Shown here: in pieces, positions 8,192 through 18,000 of the stretch
Layout of the letters: each line of letters begins with the position of its first letter
How positions within the stretch are numbered: the stretch's first letter is position 1
DNA from: SAR324 cluster bacterium
GTDB lineage: Bacteria; SAR324; XYD2-FULL-50-16; HCM1
Assembly (NCBI GenBank): GCA_002995645.1
Contig: PUHO01000020.1
Coordinates: 1-26,602 of the forward strand
Direction: 5' to 3'
Length of the DNA: 26,602 nt
Position numbers and translations under genes: made by a program
Notes under the pieces: generated by a model
The model's database searches: none
Seen by the model: only the letters and a program-made list of their open reading frames with translations
Told to the model about the DNA's origin: nothing

Positions 8192-9595
8192 ATGCATGAT
8201 ATAAATATTATTAATGTTTGCGCAGGTTGTTATTGGTTAGAAATTCCAGAAGAAAATTTTTCAATTATTTGCGGTTGTCCAGACGGATTTATAAAACACG
8301 TACAAAAACAAGGCTTGATTCATGATATGCCTGACGGGTTTAAAAGTGGTCCTAATGCTATTTTATTAAACGAAGTTAGCATTGAACGTCCGGAGCGATT
8401 CAACTTGTCTGAATTTGCTGTTTTACATATGATTTATCGTCAAAGTAAAAACGGCATTCCCCCTTTAATTATAGGAACGGAGCAACAGCTTAAAGAACAG
8501 TTTAACTATTTGTTATATGGTAATTTTGGATTTGTCCATAAAGAAGATTATATTAAACTTGGTTTTACTGAAGAAGAAGGACGCGCTTTTATTGCTATAA
8601 AACGTTACTTTGCCGGTAATGCGTTTGGTAATTTAAATCAACTCGTTGATTCAAAAGTACTAGAAAAGGAAGAGATAGAAATATATCCAAATATCTTTGT
8701 TGAACGTATGGGGAATAATCTTTTTTATTTTAGATATAAAGATACGGTTAAGTTGATTAACCTAGCTTATTTGAATGAAGAAGCCTATTGCCCGCCCTAT
8801 ACTTTGCCAAACGTTGTCATACCAAAAGCCGAATTTGCTATTACTCATATTGGCGAAGGTGACGGTTGGAACGAAAACCTTCCTTGTATGAGTTCTTTAG
8901 TACAATGTAACGGCTATAATTATGTGCTTGATATGGGTCCTTATATGAACCATACTCTCCAAGCTGTGAATAAAAAAATAGAAGATATAACCGGCTTCTT
9001 TCTTTCTCATATTCATGACGATCATTGTTCTAGTATAGTTCGCTATATTTATAATAATAAACCTATACGAATTTATTCTGTTCGTACTGTGTATGCTTCT
9101 TTAATTAGCAAGCTTTCTAGTTTAATTAATATTCCCGAAAAAGAGTTACGTACACAACTTGATTTTTGTGAATTACAAATGAATGAATGGAACGAGATTA
9201 ACGGCATGCAAGTTAAGCCTGTCTTTTCTTTTCATCCGGTAGATACGGTTTTATATATTTTTTCTTATACGAAGAATCAAGAAACAAAAACCTATGCTCA
9301 TTTAGCGGATATTGCTTCTCTTGCGGTTTTACAAGCTATTGAAGCTAGTATGGAAGATGATATTAAACCTATTGTTACGGCATTAATGGCGCAAACGTTA
9401 GTAGTTTACAAAGAGGCGTATAATCTTAAAAAGCCGGACGTAGGCGGTCCTACTGTTCACGGAAATTACCAAGATTTTATTGATGATAAAAGTGAGAAGC
9501 TTGTTTTTTCTCATACCACAAAAGAGCTTACAGAAGAACAGCTAAAATATGCAAGACAAGCTGTTTTTGGCGAAACTGATATTCTGCTGCCTTAA
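8192..9595 (+). CDS. Metallo-beta-lactamase-fold hydrolase with extra N-terminal domain
   Basis: 467 residues. The C-terminal half is a metallo-beta-lactamase fold: the metal motif HIHDDH is at 273-278 after the hydrophobic strand ITGFFLS; further candidate ligands are H348 (SFHP), the AHLAD segment (H370, D373) and H423 (GGPTVHG). The first ~210 residues form a separate domain with CAGCYWLEIPE, IICGCPDGFIKH and GPNAILLNE, which I do not recognise by name; similar two-part proteins occur, as I recall, in spirochaetes, some with a cyclic-nucleotide-binding domain. It has no signal peptide, so it is probably cytoplasmic. Substrate unknown. It is monocistronic, and its 3' end is copied downstream. 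The start ATG has only a weak ribosome-binding site. Confidence 0.75.
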   Translation: MHDINIINVCAGCYWLEIPEENFSIICGCPDGFIKHVQKQGLIHDMPDGFKSGPNAILLNEVSIERPERFNLSEFAVLHMIYRQSKNGIPPLIIGTEQQLKEQFNYLLYGNFGFVHKEDYIKLGFTEEEGRAFIAIKRYFAGNAFGNLNQLVDSKVLEKEEIEIYPNIFVERMGNNLFYFRYKDTVKLINLAYLNEEAYCPPYTLPNVVIPKAEFAITHIGEGDGWNENLPCMSSLVQCNGYNYVLDMGPYMNHTLQAVNKKIEDITGFFLSHIHDDHCSSIVRYIYNNKPIRIYSVRTVYASLISKLSSLINIPEKELRTQLDFCELQMNEWNEINGMQVKPVFSFHPVDTVLYIFSYTKNQETKTYAHLADIASLAVLQAIEASMEDDIKPIVTALMAQTLVVYKEAYNLKKPDVGGPTVHGNYQDFIDDKSEKLVFSHTTKELTEEQLKYARQAVFGETDILLP

Positions 9596-10145
9596 AGTTA
9601 GTTTAATGCTAAATAGGTAGCTTATATCGCTATATAAGCATACTATTGCAAGTCCCCACCTCATAGCAACTATGGTTGTCATATCCCCAAGAGAAAAAAG
9701 TTTTAATTTATTAAGAAGATTAGCTTGTCTAAGATCTTTACAAATCCTCACCTCATAGCAACTATGGTTGTCATGTACCCAAGAGAAAAAATAATGATAA
9801 GTTCATGCCATAAAAGAGGCAGATAAGCTGTTTTTAGCGAAACTGATATGCTGCTACTTTAGAGTTAGTTTAATGCTAAATAGGTAGCTTATATCGCCAT
9901 ATAAGCATACTATTACAAGTCTCCACCTCATGGCAACTATGGTTGTCATGTATCTAAGAGAAAAAATAATGATAAGTTCATGCCATAAAAGAGGCAGATA
10001 AGCTGTTTTTGGCGAAACTGATGTTCTGCTACTTTAGAGTTAGTTTAATGCTAAATAAGTGGCTTATATCGCCATATAAGCATACTACTACAAGTCCCCA
10101 CCTCATGGCAACTATGGTTGTCATATACCCAAGATAAACAAGTTT
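9596..10145 (+). repeat. Tail-copy array downstream of the metallo-hydrolase gene
   Basis: Two long copies of the gene end plus its 3' flank follow the intact end: about 9820-9985 and 9990-10145, with a partial unit at 9740-9805. Each long copy repeats the last codons (gcagataagctgtttttggcgaaactgat), a decayed stop region and about 100 nt of flank. Each unit keeps a perfect 8-bp hairpin GCTTATAT-CGCY-ATATAAGC (9620-9639, 9887-9906, 10062-10081) and a second imperfect palindrome (GGCAAC-tat-GGTTGTC type). Loop changes leave the stems intact. A 28-nt piece identical to rpsI interrupts the array at 9712-9739. Confidence 0.88.
9712..9739 (+). repeat. 28-nt rpsI fragment embedded in the tail-copy array
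   Basis: Positions 9712-9739 are identical to 10429-10456 inside rpsI (both begin taagaagattagcttg). The sequence diverges at both ends. It marks a chimeric junction with a source about 700 bp away, in the same orientation on the plus strand. Confidence 0.85.
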
Positions 10146-10280
10146 TAATTTATAGCGAAGGTGCTTATTTTAAGAAGCAAGAAGACAGTAGCAAGGGCAA
10201 GTCTTTTTGTACAAATTGCGATAAGAAGAAAAGCAAAGCAAGTACAGTAAACAAGAAGCGTAGTGATTTGAAGGCAGAAT

Positions 10281-10320
10281 AAAAAACGCTTTCCCTAATA
10301 TGGAAGAGAAAGCGCTTTTT
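10281..10320 (-). terminator. Rho-independent terminator of rplM-rpsI (possibly bidirectional)
   Basis: Read on the minus strand, GCGCTTTC(T)C and GGAAAGCG pair around a loop containing ATTA and are followed by TTTTTTA. It lies about 20 nt after the rpsI stop. The opposite strand also ends the stem in a T run, so it could stop transcripts arriving from the metallo-hydrolase side. Confidence 0.85.
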
Positions 10321-10338
10321 GTAGCTGAAAGAAACGAA

Positions 10339-10725
10339 TTAACGTTTTGAAAATTGGAACTTAGCTCTTGCTCCACGTTGTCCGTATTTCTTACGTTCTG
10401 TAATACGAGAATCGCGTGTAAGAAGATTAGCTTGTCTAAGATCTTTTCTTAGCTCTTCATTAGAAACTAATAAAGCGCGGGCTATACCGTGAACTAAAGC
10501 TTCGGCTTGACCTGTTGTTCCGCCGCCTTTAACAGTAGCGTATACGTCAAACTTATCAAGTGAATTAGTTACGTCAAAAGGATGTTTGATTTGATGAATA
10601 TAGATATCGCGTTTAAAATATTCGTTTACATCATGTTTATTTACAAGGATTTTACCTGTTCCTGGTCGTAAAAAAACACGAGCAACCGAAGTCTTACGTC
10701 GACCGGTAGAATAATATTGTTCCAT
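10339..10725 (-). CDS. rpsI: 30S ribosomal protein S9
   Basis: 128 residues, normal for bacterial S9. The signatures are YYSTGRRKTSVARV at the start, GKILVNKHDVNEYF, VKGGGTTGQAEALVHGIARAL in the middle and the basic tail KKYGQRGARAKFQFSKR, whose last Lys/Arg residues reach the tRNA in the P site. It follows rplM by 12 nt, the usual order. No defect is seen. A 28-nt segment near its centre (10429-10456) is also found in the array at 9712-9739. Confidence 0.98.
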   Translation of the reverse strand: MEQYYSTGRRKTSVARVFLRPGTGKILVNKHDVNEYFKRDIYIHQIKHPFDVTNSLDKFDVYATVKGGGTTGQAEALVHGIARALLVSNEELRKDLRQANLLTRDSRITERKKYGQRGARAKFQFSKR

Positions 10726-10737
10726 AGTTGTTTCGTA

Positions 10738-11190
10738 TTATATTGTAAGAGTTTCAGGTTGATTGCTTTGGTGTAAGTGCTCACTTCCATTATATATTTT
10801 TAATTTAGTGAATACTTGTCTAGAAAGCTTATTTTTTGGAAGCATTCCTTTAATGGCATGGCTAAGCAAATCAGCAGGATTTTTAGCTAGAATTTCTTTT
10901 GCAGTTGCTTGTTTTAAGCCGCCGGGATAACCGGTATGATGATAGTAGGTTTTTGTTTCTATTTTATTACTACTAAGGCGAATTTTATTCGCATTAATAA
11001 CAATAACGTAATCACCAGTATCAACATTAGGAGTATAGTAAGGTTTATGCTTACCTTGTAAAATCTTAGCGATTTCAGAAGAAAGCCGACCTAAAGTTTT
11101 ATCCGTTGCGTCTACACAATACCATTTATGTTGTAAGTCACCGTTTTTTCCGAATTGTTCTTTTCGAGCAAAAGTAGTTGTTTTTTGCAT
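10738..11190 (-). CDS. rplM: 50S ribosomal protein L13
   Basis: 150 residues, a little longer than E. coli L13 because of N-terminal residues 1-20. Family sequences include WYCVDATDKTLGRLSSEIAKIL, YYTPNVDTGDYVIVINA, YYHHTGYPGGLK and AIKGMLPKNKLSRQVFTKLKIY. L13 is an early-assembly 23S rRNA-binding protein of the large subunit. AAGGAT lies 6 nt before the ATG, a good ribosome-binding site. First gene of the rplM-rpsI operon, divergent from recC. Confidence 0.98.
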   Translation of the reverse strand: MQKTTTFARKEQFGKNGDLQHKWYCVDATDKTLGRLSSEIAKILQGKHKPYYTPNVDTGDYVIVINANKIRLSSNKIETKTYYHHTGYPGGLKQATAKEILAKNPADLLSHAIKGMLPKNKLSRQVFTKLKIYNGSEHLHQSNQPETLTI

Positions 11191-11276
11191 TCTTTATCCT
11201 TGTTAATGATAAAATGTTGCTCTATAATAGAATTTTATTATTAAGAAATAAATCTTAATGTAATTAATATTATCTA

Positions 11277-11305
11277 ATAGTAATAGACTTAATTAATAAT
11301 GTCAA
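11277..11305 (-). promoter_or_regulatory. Predicted promoter of rplM-rpsI
   Basis: On the minus strand a consensus TTGACA (plus 11300-11305) and TACTAT (plus 11277-11282) are separated by 17 nt. The leader would be about 80 nt. The perfect -35 fits a strongly expressed ribosomal operon. Confidence 0.6.
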
Positions 11306-11408
11306 GTAAAAAAACAGAAAAATAAATAATAAGTTATAAAATAGTTTATTTATGTTATTTTAATGTTAAACTTAATTGAATTTATTTTTCTTTGTATCAT
11401 TCTATTTT

Positions 11409-14400
11409 ATGTATATTTTTAGAAGCAACAACCTAGAGACCTTGTCTACTGTTCTAGCAAAACAAGATTTTTTGTTAAAAAATCCATTAGAACGTAGTTG
11501 GATAGTTTCGCAAAATCAAGGAATGTCCGTTTGGTTATCCCAATCTTTAGCTAAACAATTTGGCATTTTTTCCGCACAATACTATCTTGTTAAACCGGTT
11601 ATTATAGAAATACTAGAAAAACTATATGGTGAGCAAGTAAAAAAGAATAATTTTTCTCGTAATGAAATAACGTTAGCGTTGTTTGCTATTTTTTCCAAGT
11701 TACTACGCAGTAATGTAGCTAGTATGCAAGTGGTGAAAGAATATATTCAAGAAGAACGAACGAGTTTAAAATTAATGCAACTAGCGCAAAAAATGGCGGC
11801 GTTGTTTGATAAATATCTCATATATAGACCGCAAGAATTGCTTTCTTGGCAAAACGAGAGCGATTCGCAAAGGCAAAGTAAGGCGCCGCTTTGGCAAGTT
11901 AAATTATGGCAAGAGCTAGTAAAGACAATGGGAAAGCAACATTTTGCTTATTATATAGATTTATTTTGTAAAGAGACAAAACCAGATTTGTTTGCTGAAT
12001 TAAACTTGCCAAAACAGATTTATTTCTTTGCTATTACTAGCTTGCCGCCTTTATTTTGTGATTTTATTAAACAACTAGATAACTATACGAACGTATCGTT
12101 ATTTTTGCTATCACCTTCTAAAGAATATTGGGCGGATATACGGTCTAAAAAGGAGCAAATCCGCAGTTTGAAACGAACGAGAGGGAATATATCTTCTTTA
12201 GAAGATATGGAAAATACGTTGCATTATGACGAAGGTAACACGTTGCTTGCCAACAATGGGAAGCTAGGTCGCGATTTCCAAGCTTTGCTAGAAAGTAAAT
12301 TTGATTACCAAGAAGGCGAGCAAGATTTGTATAAGTCACCAAGTGAAGAGCTGCCGCTAGGTTTTTTGAAAAATAGCTTGTTATACTTGAAAAATAAGGC
12401 GCTAGGGGAAAAAGAAACCTTCCCTATAGCAAAGAATAATCTTTTAATTTATAGTTGTCATAATCGTATTCGCGAAGTAGAAACAGTCCAAGATATTTTA
12501 TTACAAGAAGTGTTTGAAAACGGCGTACAACCGCATGAAATAGCCGTTATGATGCCTAATATTGAAACTTATGCCGATTTGATTCCTATTGTGTTTACAA
12601 ACGATAAAGAAGAAAAGCATTACTTGCCATATCGCGTATCAGATCGTAGCGCTATCTTTGACGAGCCTATAATTCGCTTGTTCTTGAAATTACTTACTTC
12701 TTTATCTTCGCGCGCTTCTTTTGACGATATTTTTGAGCTCATTAGTAACGTTGTGATTCAGCAAGCTTTTAAGTGGCAAGAAGAGGAAGTAGAAATATTG
12801 AAAAACTATTTAAAAGAAGCGTCTCTTGCCTGGGGATTAGACGGAAAACAAAGGGAGCAGCAAGGTTTTCCTTTTGAAGAAGCGAACAGCTGGAGTTACG
12901 TTGTTTCTCGTTTATTACTAGGCTGGGCAACGACTCAAGAAATCATATGGCAAGATCGCCTTGCTATGCCGTTAACTGACGGTGCTAGCTTTGATTCAGT
13001 GCGCAAGCTAATTTTGTTTTTACAAGAATGGGAAGAGCTCTTTCAATTTGCTTCTAAATCGCACAGTGGCAAGGAATGGTGCGAAAGATTAGGTAAAGTG
13101 ATCGATACTTTTTTTAGTGAAAATCAAGAAACGCAAAACAGCTTAAGAGAGCTACGGCTTTCAGTAGATGAATGTAGTAAATTAATGAAGCAAATAGACT
13201 TTGAATCCTTGCTGGATCTAGATTGTATACTAAGTTTATTTGAAAGTATTTGGCAAAGTCAAATTAACGCAACTGCTTTTTTACGTGGTGGAATTACCTT
13301 TTGCAGCATGTTACCAATGCGATCTATTCCCTTTAGAATCATAGTTTTAATGGGAATGGACGAAGGCGAATTTCCACGTATGGAAAAGCAAATTGAATTT
13401 GACTTCCTATATAAACAAAGGGAATTAGGGGATAGGGTGAAACTAGACGAAGATCGGTATTTATTCCTAGAAACCTTACTATCGGCGCGGGATAAGCTCG
13501 TTATTACCTACCAAGGGCAAGATGCAAGAAAAAACGTTACTAAAATGCCGTCATTGCTCGTAACAGAGCTAGTAGAAGCGCTATCGCAAGGGTATGCTTT
13601 GCCTGAGGGGTATGCTAATTTTACAGATTTGTTAATTAACAAAGAACAGGCATTCCCCTTTGATTCCTTTTATTTTAGCGAACCTAGAGCAAAAAGTTAT
13701 AGTGTTTTATACGCTAAAGCGGCGCAAAGTTTATACACTTACAGAAAAGCGCAAAATCCGCGTGATTCGCAAGTTAATTTTTTTGTCTTATATAAAGGAG
13801 AAAATAAGCAAGAAAAACAAGAAGTTGACTATAAAAATTTTATGTATTTTTGGCGCTTCCCAATCCGGTACTTTTTACAAGACATATTAAACGTTAAACG
13901 TAAGAAAGAAGCGCATCACGAGGCTGTCTTGTCTTTTCAAAATAGTGCTGATTTAGTTGTCTTGAATCGCGAGCCCTTACGAATCTCTAGTAGAGACAAG
14001 AAAACTATTATCTTGAGAATATTATCTTTTTTTCAAAAAAACGAGACAAATTTAGAAAAAATATACTTATATGAGAAGACAAAAAATGAACTGCCATGGG
14101 GGCAATTAGGACGCTATTCCTTTCAAGAAATAGCAAAAGAAGCGACTCTTTTTTGGGATAATATTAAAGACATCGCACAAAAACAGGATATTATAATTCC
14201 GAAAATAGTTTTGCAAAATATAACCTTACAAAGTATCCCGTTAACTTTATATGAAAATGAAAGAATAGGTTACACTGTGTTTAAAATGAACGGTAGCTTT
14301 ATCTTAAAAGAATGGTTACAACATTTGCTTTACACCGTAGCAGTGCAACCGGTGGTAACGAAAATAGTAGGGTATGTTAAAAAAGGAAATAAAGAAATGA

Positions 14401-14750
14401 TAAGTGTGAGTGAATTCAAAGAACTAACACAAGAAAAAGCAAAAGAGCTATTGAATATATACGCTGATTTTTTCATAGAAGGGCAAACAAAACCGCTTTG
14501 CTTTGAAGCTAAAACCGCGTGGAGCTACGTTGAGGCGCTTCGTATGGGAAGAACGGCGGAGCAAGCGAGTAAGCAAGCAGAAGATACATGGCAAAGGCAG
14601 CTTTCCTATGCTTATGATTTACGAAGTTATACACATATAGACAAGCTAGCATTTAGTGAAATACAAGAATCCGACGAATATACAAACTTGCAAACCTACG
14701 TAGAGCAACTTATATTGCCAATAGACGAGCATTACAGAGAAATAAACTAG
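11409..14750 (+). CDS. recC: Exodeoxyribonuclease V gamma subunit RecC
   Basis: 1113 residues from the ATG at 11409, against about 1122 in E. coli. RecC is the scaffold of RecBCD: it splits the duplex and scans for Chi. The N-terminus (YIFRSNNLETL, then SWIVSQNQGMSVWLSQSLAKQFGI) lines up with E. coli RecC, so the longer frame from the TTG at 11376 is unlikely; neither start has a clear ribosome-binding site. Other family blocks are LFDKYLIYRP, APLWQVKLWQ, LLANNGKLGRDF, YLPYRVSDR and CSMLPMRSIPFRIIVLMGMD (about residues 632-651). First gene of recC-recB-recD. Its last codons seed three tandem copies before recB. Confidence 0.95.
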   Translation: MYIFRSNNLETLSTVLAKQDFLLKNPLERSWIVSQNQGMSVWLSQSLAKQFGIFSAQYYLVKPVIIEILEKLYGEQVKKNNFSRNEITLALFAIFSKLLRSNVASMQVVKEYIQEERTSLKLMQLAQKMAALFDKYLIYRPQELLSWQNESDSQRQSKAPLWQVKLWQELVKTMGKQHFAYYIDLFCKETKPDLFAELNLPKQIYFFAITSLPPLFCDFIKQLDNYTNVSLFLLSPSKEYWADIRSKKEQIRSLKRTRGNISSLEDMENTLHYDEGNTLLANNGKLGRDFQALLESKFDYQEGEQDLYKSPSEELPLGFLKNSLLYLKNKALGEKETFPIAKNNLLIYSCHNRIREVETVQDILLQEVFENGVQPHEIAVMMPNIETYADLIPIVFTNDKEEKHYLPYRVSDRSAIFDEPIIRLFLKLLTSLSSRASFDDIFELISNVVIQQAFKWQEEEVEILKNYLKEASLAWGLDGKQREQQGFPFEEANSWSYVVSRLLLGWATTQEIIWQDRLAMPLTDGASFDSVRKLILFLQEWEELFQFASKSHSGKEWCERLGKVIDTFFSENQETQNSLRELRLSVDECSKLMKQIDFESLLDLDCILSLFESIWQSQINATAFLRGGITFCSMLPMRSIPFRIIVLMGMDEGEFPRMEKQIEFDFLYKQRELGDRVKLDEDRYLFLETLLSARDKLVITYQGQDARKNVTKMPSLLVTELVEALSQGYALPEGYANFTDLLINKEQAFPFDSFYFSEPRAKSYSVLYAKAAQSLYTYRKAQNPRDSQVNFFVLYKGENKQEKQEVDYKNFMYFWRFPIRYFLQDILNVKRKKEAHHEAVLSFQNSADLVVLNREPLRISSRDKKTIILRILSFFQKNETNLEKIYLYEKTKNELPWGQLGRYSFQEIAKEATLFWDNIKDIAQKQDIIIPKIVLQNITLQSIPLTLYENERIGYTVFKMNGSFILKEWLQHLLYTVAVQPVVTKIVGYVKKGNKEMISVSEFKELTQEKAKELLNIYADFFIEGQTKPLCFEAKTAWSYVEALRMGRTAEQASKQAEDTWQRQLSYAYDLRSYTHIDKLAFSEIQESDEYTNLQTYVEQLILPIDEHYREIN

Positions 14751-15032
14751 TAATGAAAATAAAGAACTGACACAAGAAGCAGAATTTACAAACTTATATT
14801 GCCAATAGACGAACATTACAGAGAAATAAACTAGTAATGAAAATAAAGAACTGACACAAGAAGCAGCATTTACAAACCTACACAAAGCAACTTATATTGC
14901 ACATAGCCGCAAATTACAGAGAAATAAACTAGTAACGAAAATAAAGAACTGACACAAGAAGCAAAATTTACAAATTTACACAAAGCAACTTATATTGCAC
15001 ATAGCCGCAAATTACAAAGAAATAAGCTAGTA
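14751..15032 (+). repeat. Three tandem copies of the recC end / recB start junction
   Basis: The stop context ctagta-ATG-AAA recurs at 14747, 14831, 14929 and 15027; the first is the true recC stop and the last leads into the true recB ATG at 15033. Periods are 84, 98 and 98. Each unit carries a copy of the recC tail (acttatattgccaatagacg-like) joined to a segment resembling recC about 320 bp upstream (aaagaactaacacaagaa at 14417). After each stop an ATG or ACG opens a five-codon frame (MKIKN-stop) that resembles the recB start. Two copies differ from each other by few bases. Confidence 0.88.
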
Positions 15033-18000
15033 ATGAAAACACCAAAAGCCTTAGACCCGTTTACTATTCCTTTACAAGGAAAACATTTAATTGAAGCTAG
15101 TGCCGGCACTGGCAAAACCTATACGCTTACCATTTTGTTTATACGCCTTTTAATAGAGGCTAGAAAACCAATTCATTCTATTTTAGTTGTTACCTTTACT
15201 AAAGTTGCCGCAAGCGAACTGAAAGAAAGAATATACCAAACCCTAATAGAAGCAAGGTATTTGTTTTCGCAAGAAAAAGAAACAGTCGCAACCGATTTTT
15301 TACAAAACCTATACGATTCATGTCAAGACAAAAAACAAGCGTTAAACAGTATTAAACAAGCTTTAATCTCATTTGACGAGTCTTCTATTTACACGATACA
15401 CGGATTTTGCCAAAAAGTTTTACAAGAAAACGCCTTTGCTTGTAAAGAATTTTTTCAAGTGACCTTGCAAGAAGATATAACGGACACATTGAAACAAGTT
15501 GTGTCTGATTACTGGACGCAACAAGGATACGCTATTTCTTCTATAGAACAACAATGTTTATTACAAGAAAAAGAAACGCCGGCAAGTTTGTTTTATTTAG
15601 CAAAAACCTATTTATCCTATAAAGATAAACAAATTACGCTTATTGGCGAACCAAAAACGCAAGGCCTTACTAAGCTATATAAGCAAGTGCAAGCGCAACG
15701 CAAGATTTTACAAGCAAATTGGCAAAGTGAAAGGACGGCGATTTATAAAGCTATTACAAGCGATAGCCTTCGTAAAGTAAAGTCAAAAGATACTTGGATA
15801 CAAGAACTAGACGACTATTTTGCAGAAGATAGGTTTTCTTTAGCTTTGCCGAAGAACCTAGCTAAATTCACCACAGAATATATTACGGCTAGTGTGAAAA
15901 AAAATTGCGTTCCTCCTGAACATAGTTTTTTTACGCAAACAGAAACATTTATACAATTACATGCAACTTTGCAAATAGCAATCAGCGCTTGGAAAGTGCA
16001 ATATAGAAAAGCATTTCTTAATTTTGCCGTACAGTCTATAGACGAGTATAAAAAGAAAGAAAAAGTATGGTTCTTTGACGATCTCTTAACTAAAGTAGCA
16101 GTTGCCATGTCTTCGCAAGGTAACCGACTTTGTACGGTTTTACAGAAAGAATATGAAATAGGATTAATTGACGAATTCCAAGACACAGACAATATTCAAT
16201 ATTCTATTTTTAAGCAACTCTTTGCCAAAGAAGATCAAGGCTTGTTTTTAATAGGCGATCCTAAGCAAGCTATTTACGGTTTTCGCGGCGCTGATATCTA
16301 TACGTATTTGCAAATTGAAGAAGAAGAAACGCAACTCGCTAAATATTCGCTTAATACAAATTGGCGAAGTGATTCGCTTTTAGTGGAAGCGGTGAATACT
16401 ATCTTTTTAAGAAACCCGGCGCCGTTTTTAATAAAAAACATTGACTACCATGCTGTTGAAGCTGCTAGAACAGAAACGGCAATTTGCGATTCTAAGCAAA
16501 ATATAGCGCCTATTCGTTTTCGTATTAACGAAGAGAAAAACAATGAAATTAACATGCTAATAGAGGATATACAAGGACTACTTACGTCTAATGTAGAACT
16601 CAAGGACGGCAAAGAAGTAGCCTATAATGATATTGCCGTTTTAGTACGGACAAACGATCAGTTGCTTCAAGTACGAGACGAGCTCACAAAAGCGCGTATA
16701 CCGGTAACGGCGTACTTTGAAAAATCCGTATTTGACAGCGAAGAAGCCGACTTTATTTTACTCTTACTAGAAACGATTATAGAAGTAAAATATAAATCTT
16801 CTATTTTTGCTTTATTAGCGCATGCTTTCTTGCAAGATCTTGTGTTAGCACGCGGGGTAAAACAAAATGAAAAGCACGTGCTACATGCTTTATTACAAGA
16901 AGAAACAAAAAAACAATGGGAAGCAGATTGGCAACCTTTTTTAATACGCTTAAACGAGATTTGGAAAAAACACGGATTCCTTGCCACTTTCCAAGCGTTC
17001 CTTGAAAAAACGGACTTGCTTTCGTATTTGCTACAAAAAGAACAAGGTGAAAGGCATGTTACTAACTTGCTACATTTAAGAGAGATCTTATATAGCCAAG
17101 AAAAGAAAACGCAAGGAGCGTATGAACTAATAGAGTGGCTTAAAGCAAGGTGCCAAGACAAGCAAACAAAAGAATATGAATTACGTTCTTCTACGAGTGG
17201 AAAAACGGTGCAGGTTTATACTATTCATAAAAGTAAAGGCTTAGAGTTTCCCATTGTCTTTTTACCTTTTTGCAAGAAAAGACCGTTTATAGCAAAACCG
17301 GCAGACCCGTTTTACGATACAGAAAAAAAAGAACGATTTTTGCGATTAGACGCAAATATACCGGAAGAAGAAAAACAAAAACGAGAACAAGAAGGACTAG
17401 CTGAAGATCGGCGTAATTTATATGTTGCCTTAACAAGAGCAAAACACTATTTGCATATTTATTTGCAAGAAAAAGAAAAGGTGTTAACGCCGTTATTAGC
17501 TAAAGAAAAATCCGATCTACCAACATTGCTAGCCGACTTATGTCAAGAACGAAGCGATTTATTTGCCTTGTCAACAACCTGGAGTCAAGGAGAACACAAA
17601 GCGAAACAAGAAACTATCCCAACAGTAACGCAAGCAAGGGCAATACAACCTATACAAAGAATCTGGCAATATACGGCAAGTTATAGTAGTATGTTACGAA
17701 GCCATGACGTACGGTTTGACAAAATAGACGAGACCCCTAGTTTCTTAGTAGATACAGCGATAAAATCCGAGCCCATAGAACTAGCCGACTTCCCGCCCGG
17801 TGCTAAATCCGGTTTATTTTTTCATGCTATATTAGAAGGAATTACATTTCAAAAAACGATAGACTCGCAAAAAGAAATAATTCAAGCAACAGCAGATCAA
17901 TACGGTATAGACCTAGAAGAGCATAAGAACGTATATGCTTTTCTGGAGAATATACGCCAAACCAAGTTGGCACCTATGACCTTTTCTTTAGCTGATATTA

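Noticed and set aside
10146..10280. Possible small gene between the tail array and the rpsI terminator
   Set aside because: The only frame overlaps the rpsI coding region on the same strand in another phase and has no start signal or family likeness.
11376..11408. TTG start for RecC, 11 codons upstream of the ATG
   Set aside because: The extra residues (NLFFFVSFYF) have no counterpart in RecC, whose N-terminus matches from MYIFRSNN. No ribosome-binding site favours the TTG.
14646..14885. Minus-strand frame of 79 codons with internal repeat
   Set aside because: Antisense of the recC tail and its copies; the repeated peptide mirrors the DNA repeat.
16667..17161. Minus-strand frame of 164 codons inside recB
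   Set aside because: It is a Cys/Ser-rich shadow of the conserved RecB coding sequence with no family features.
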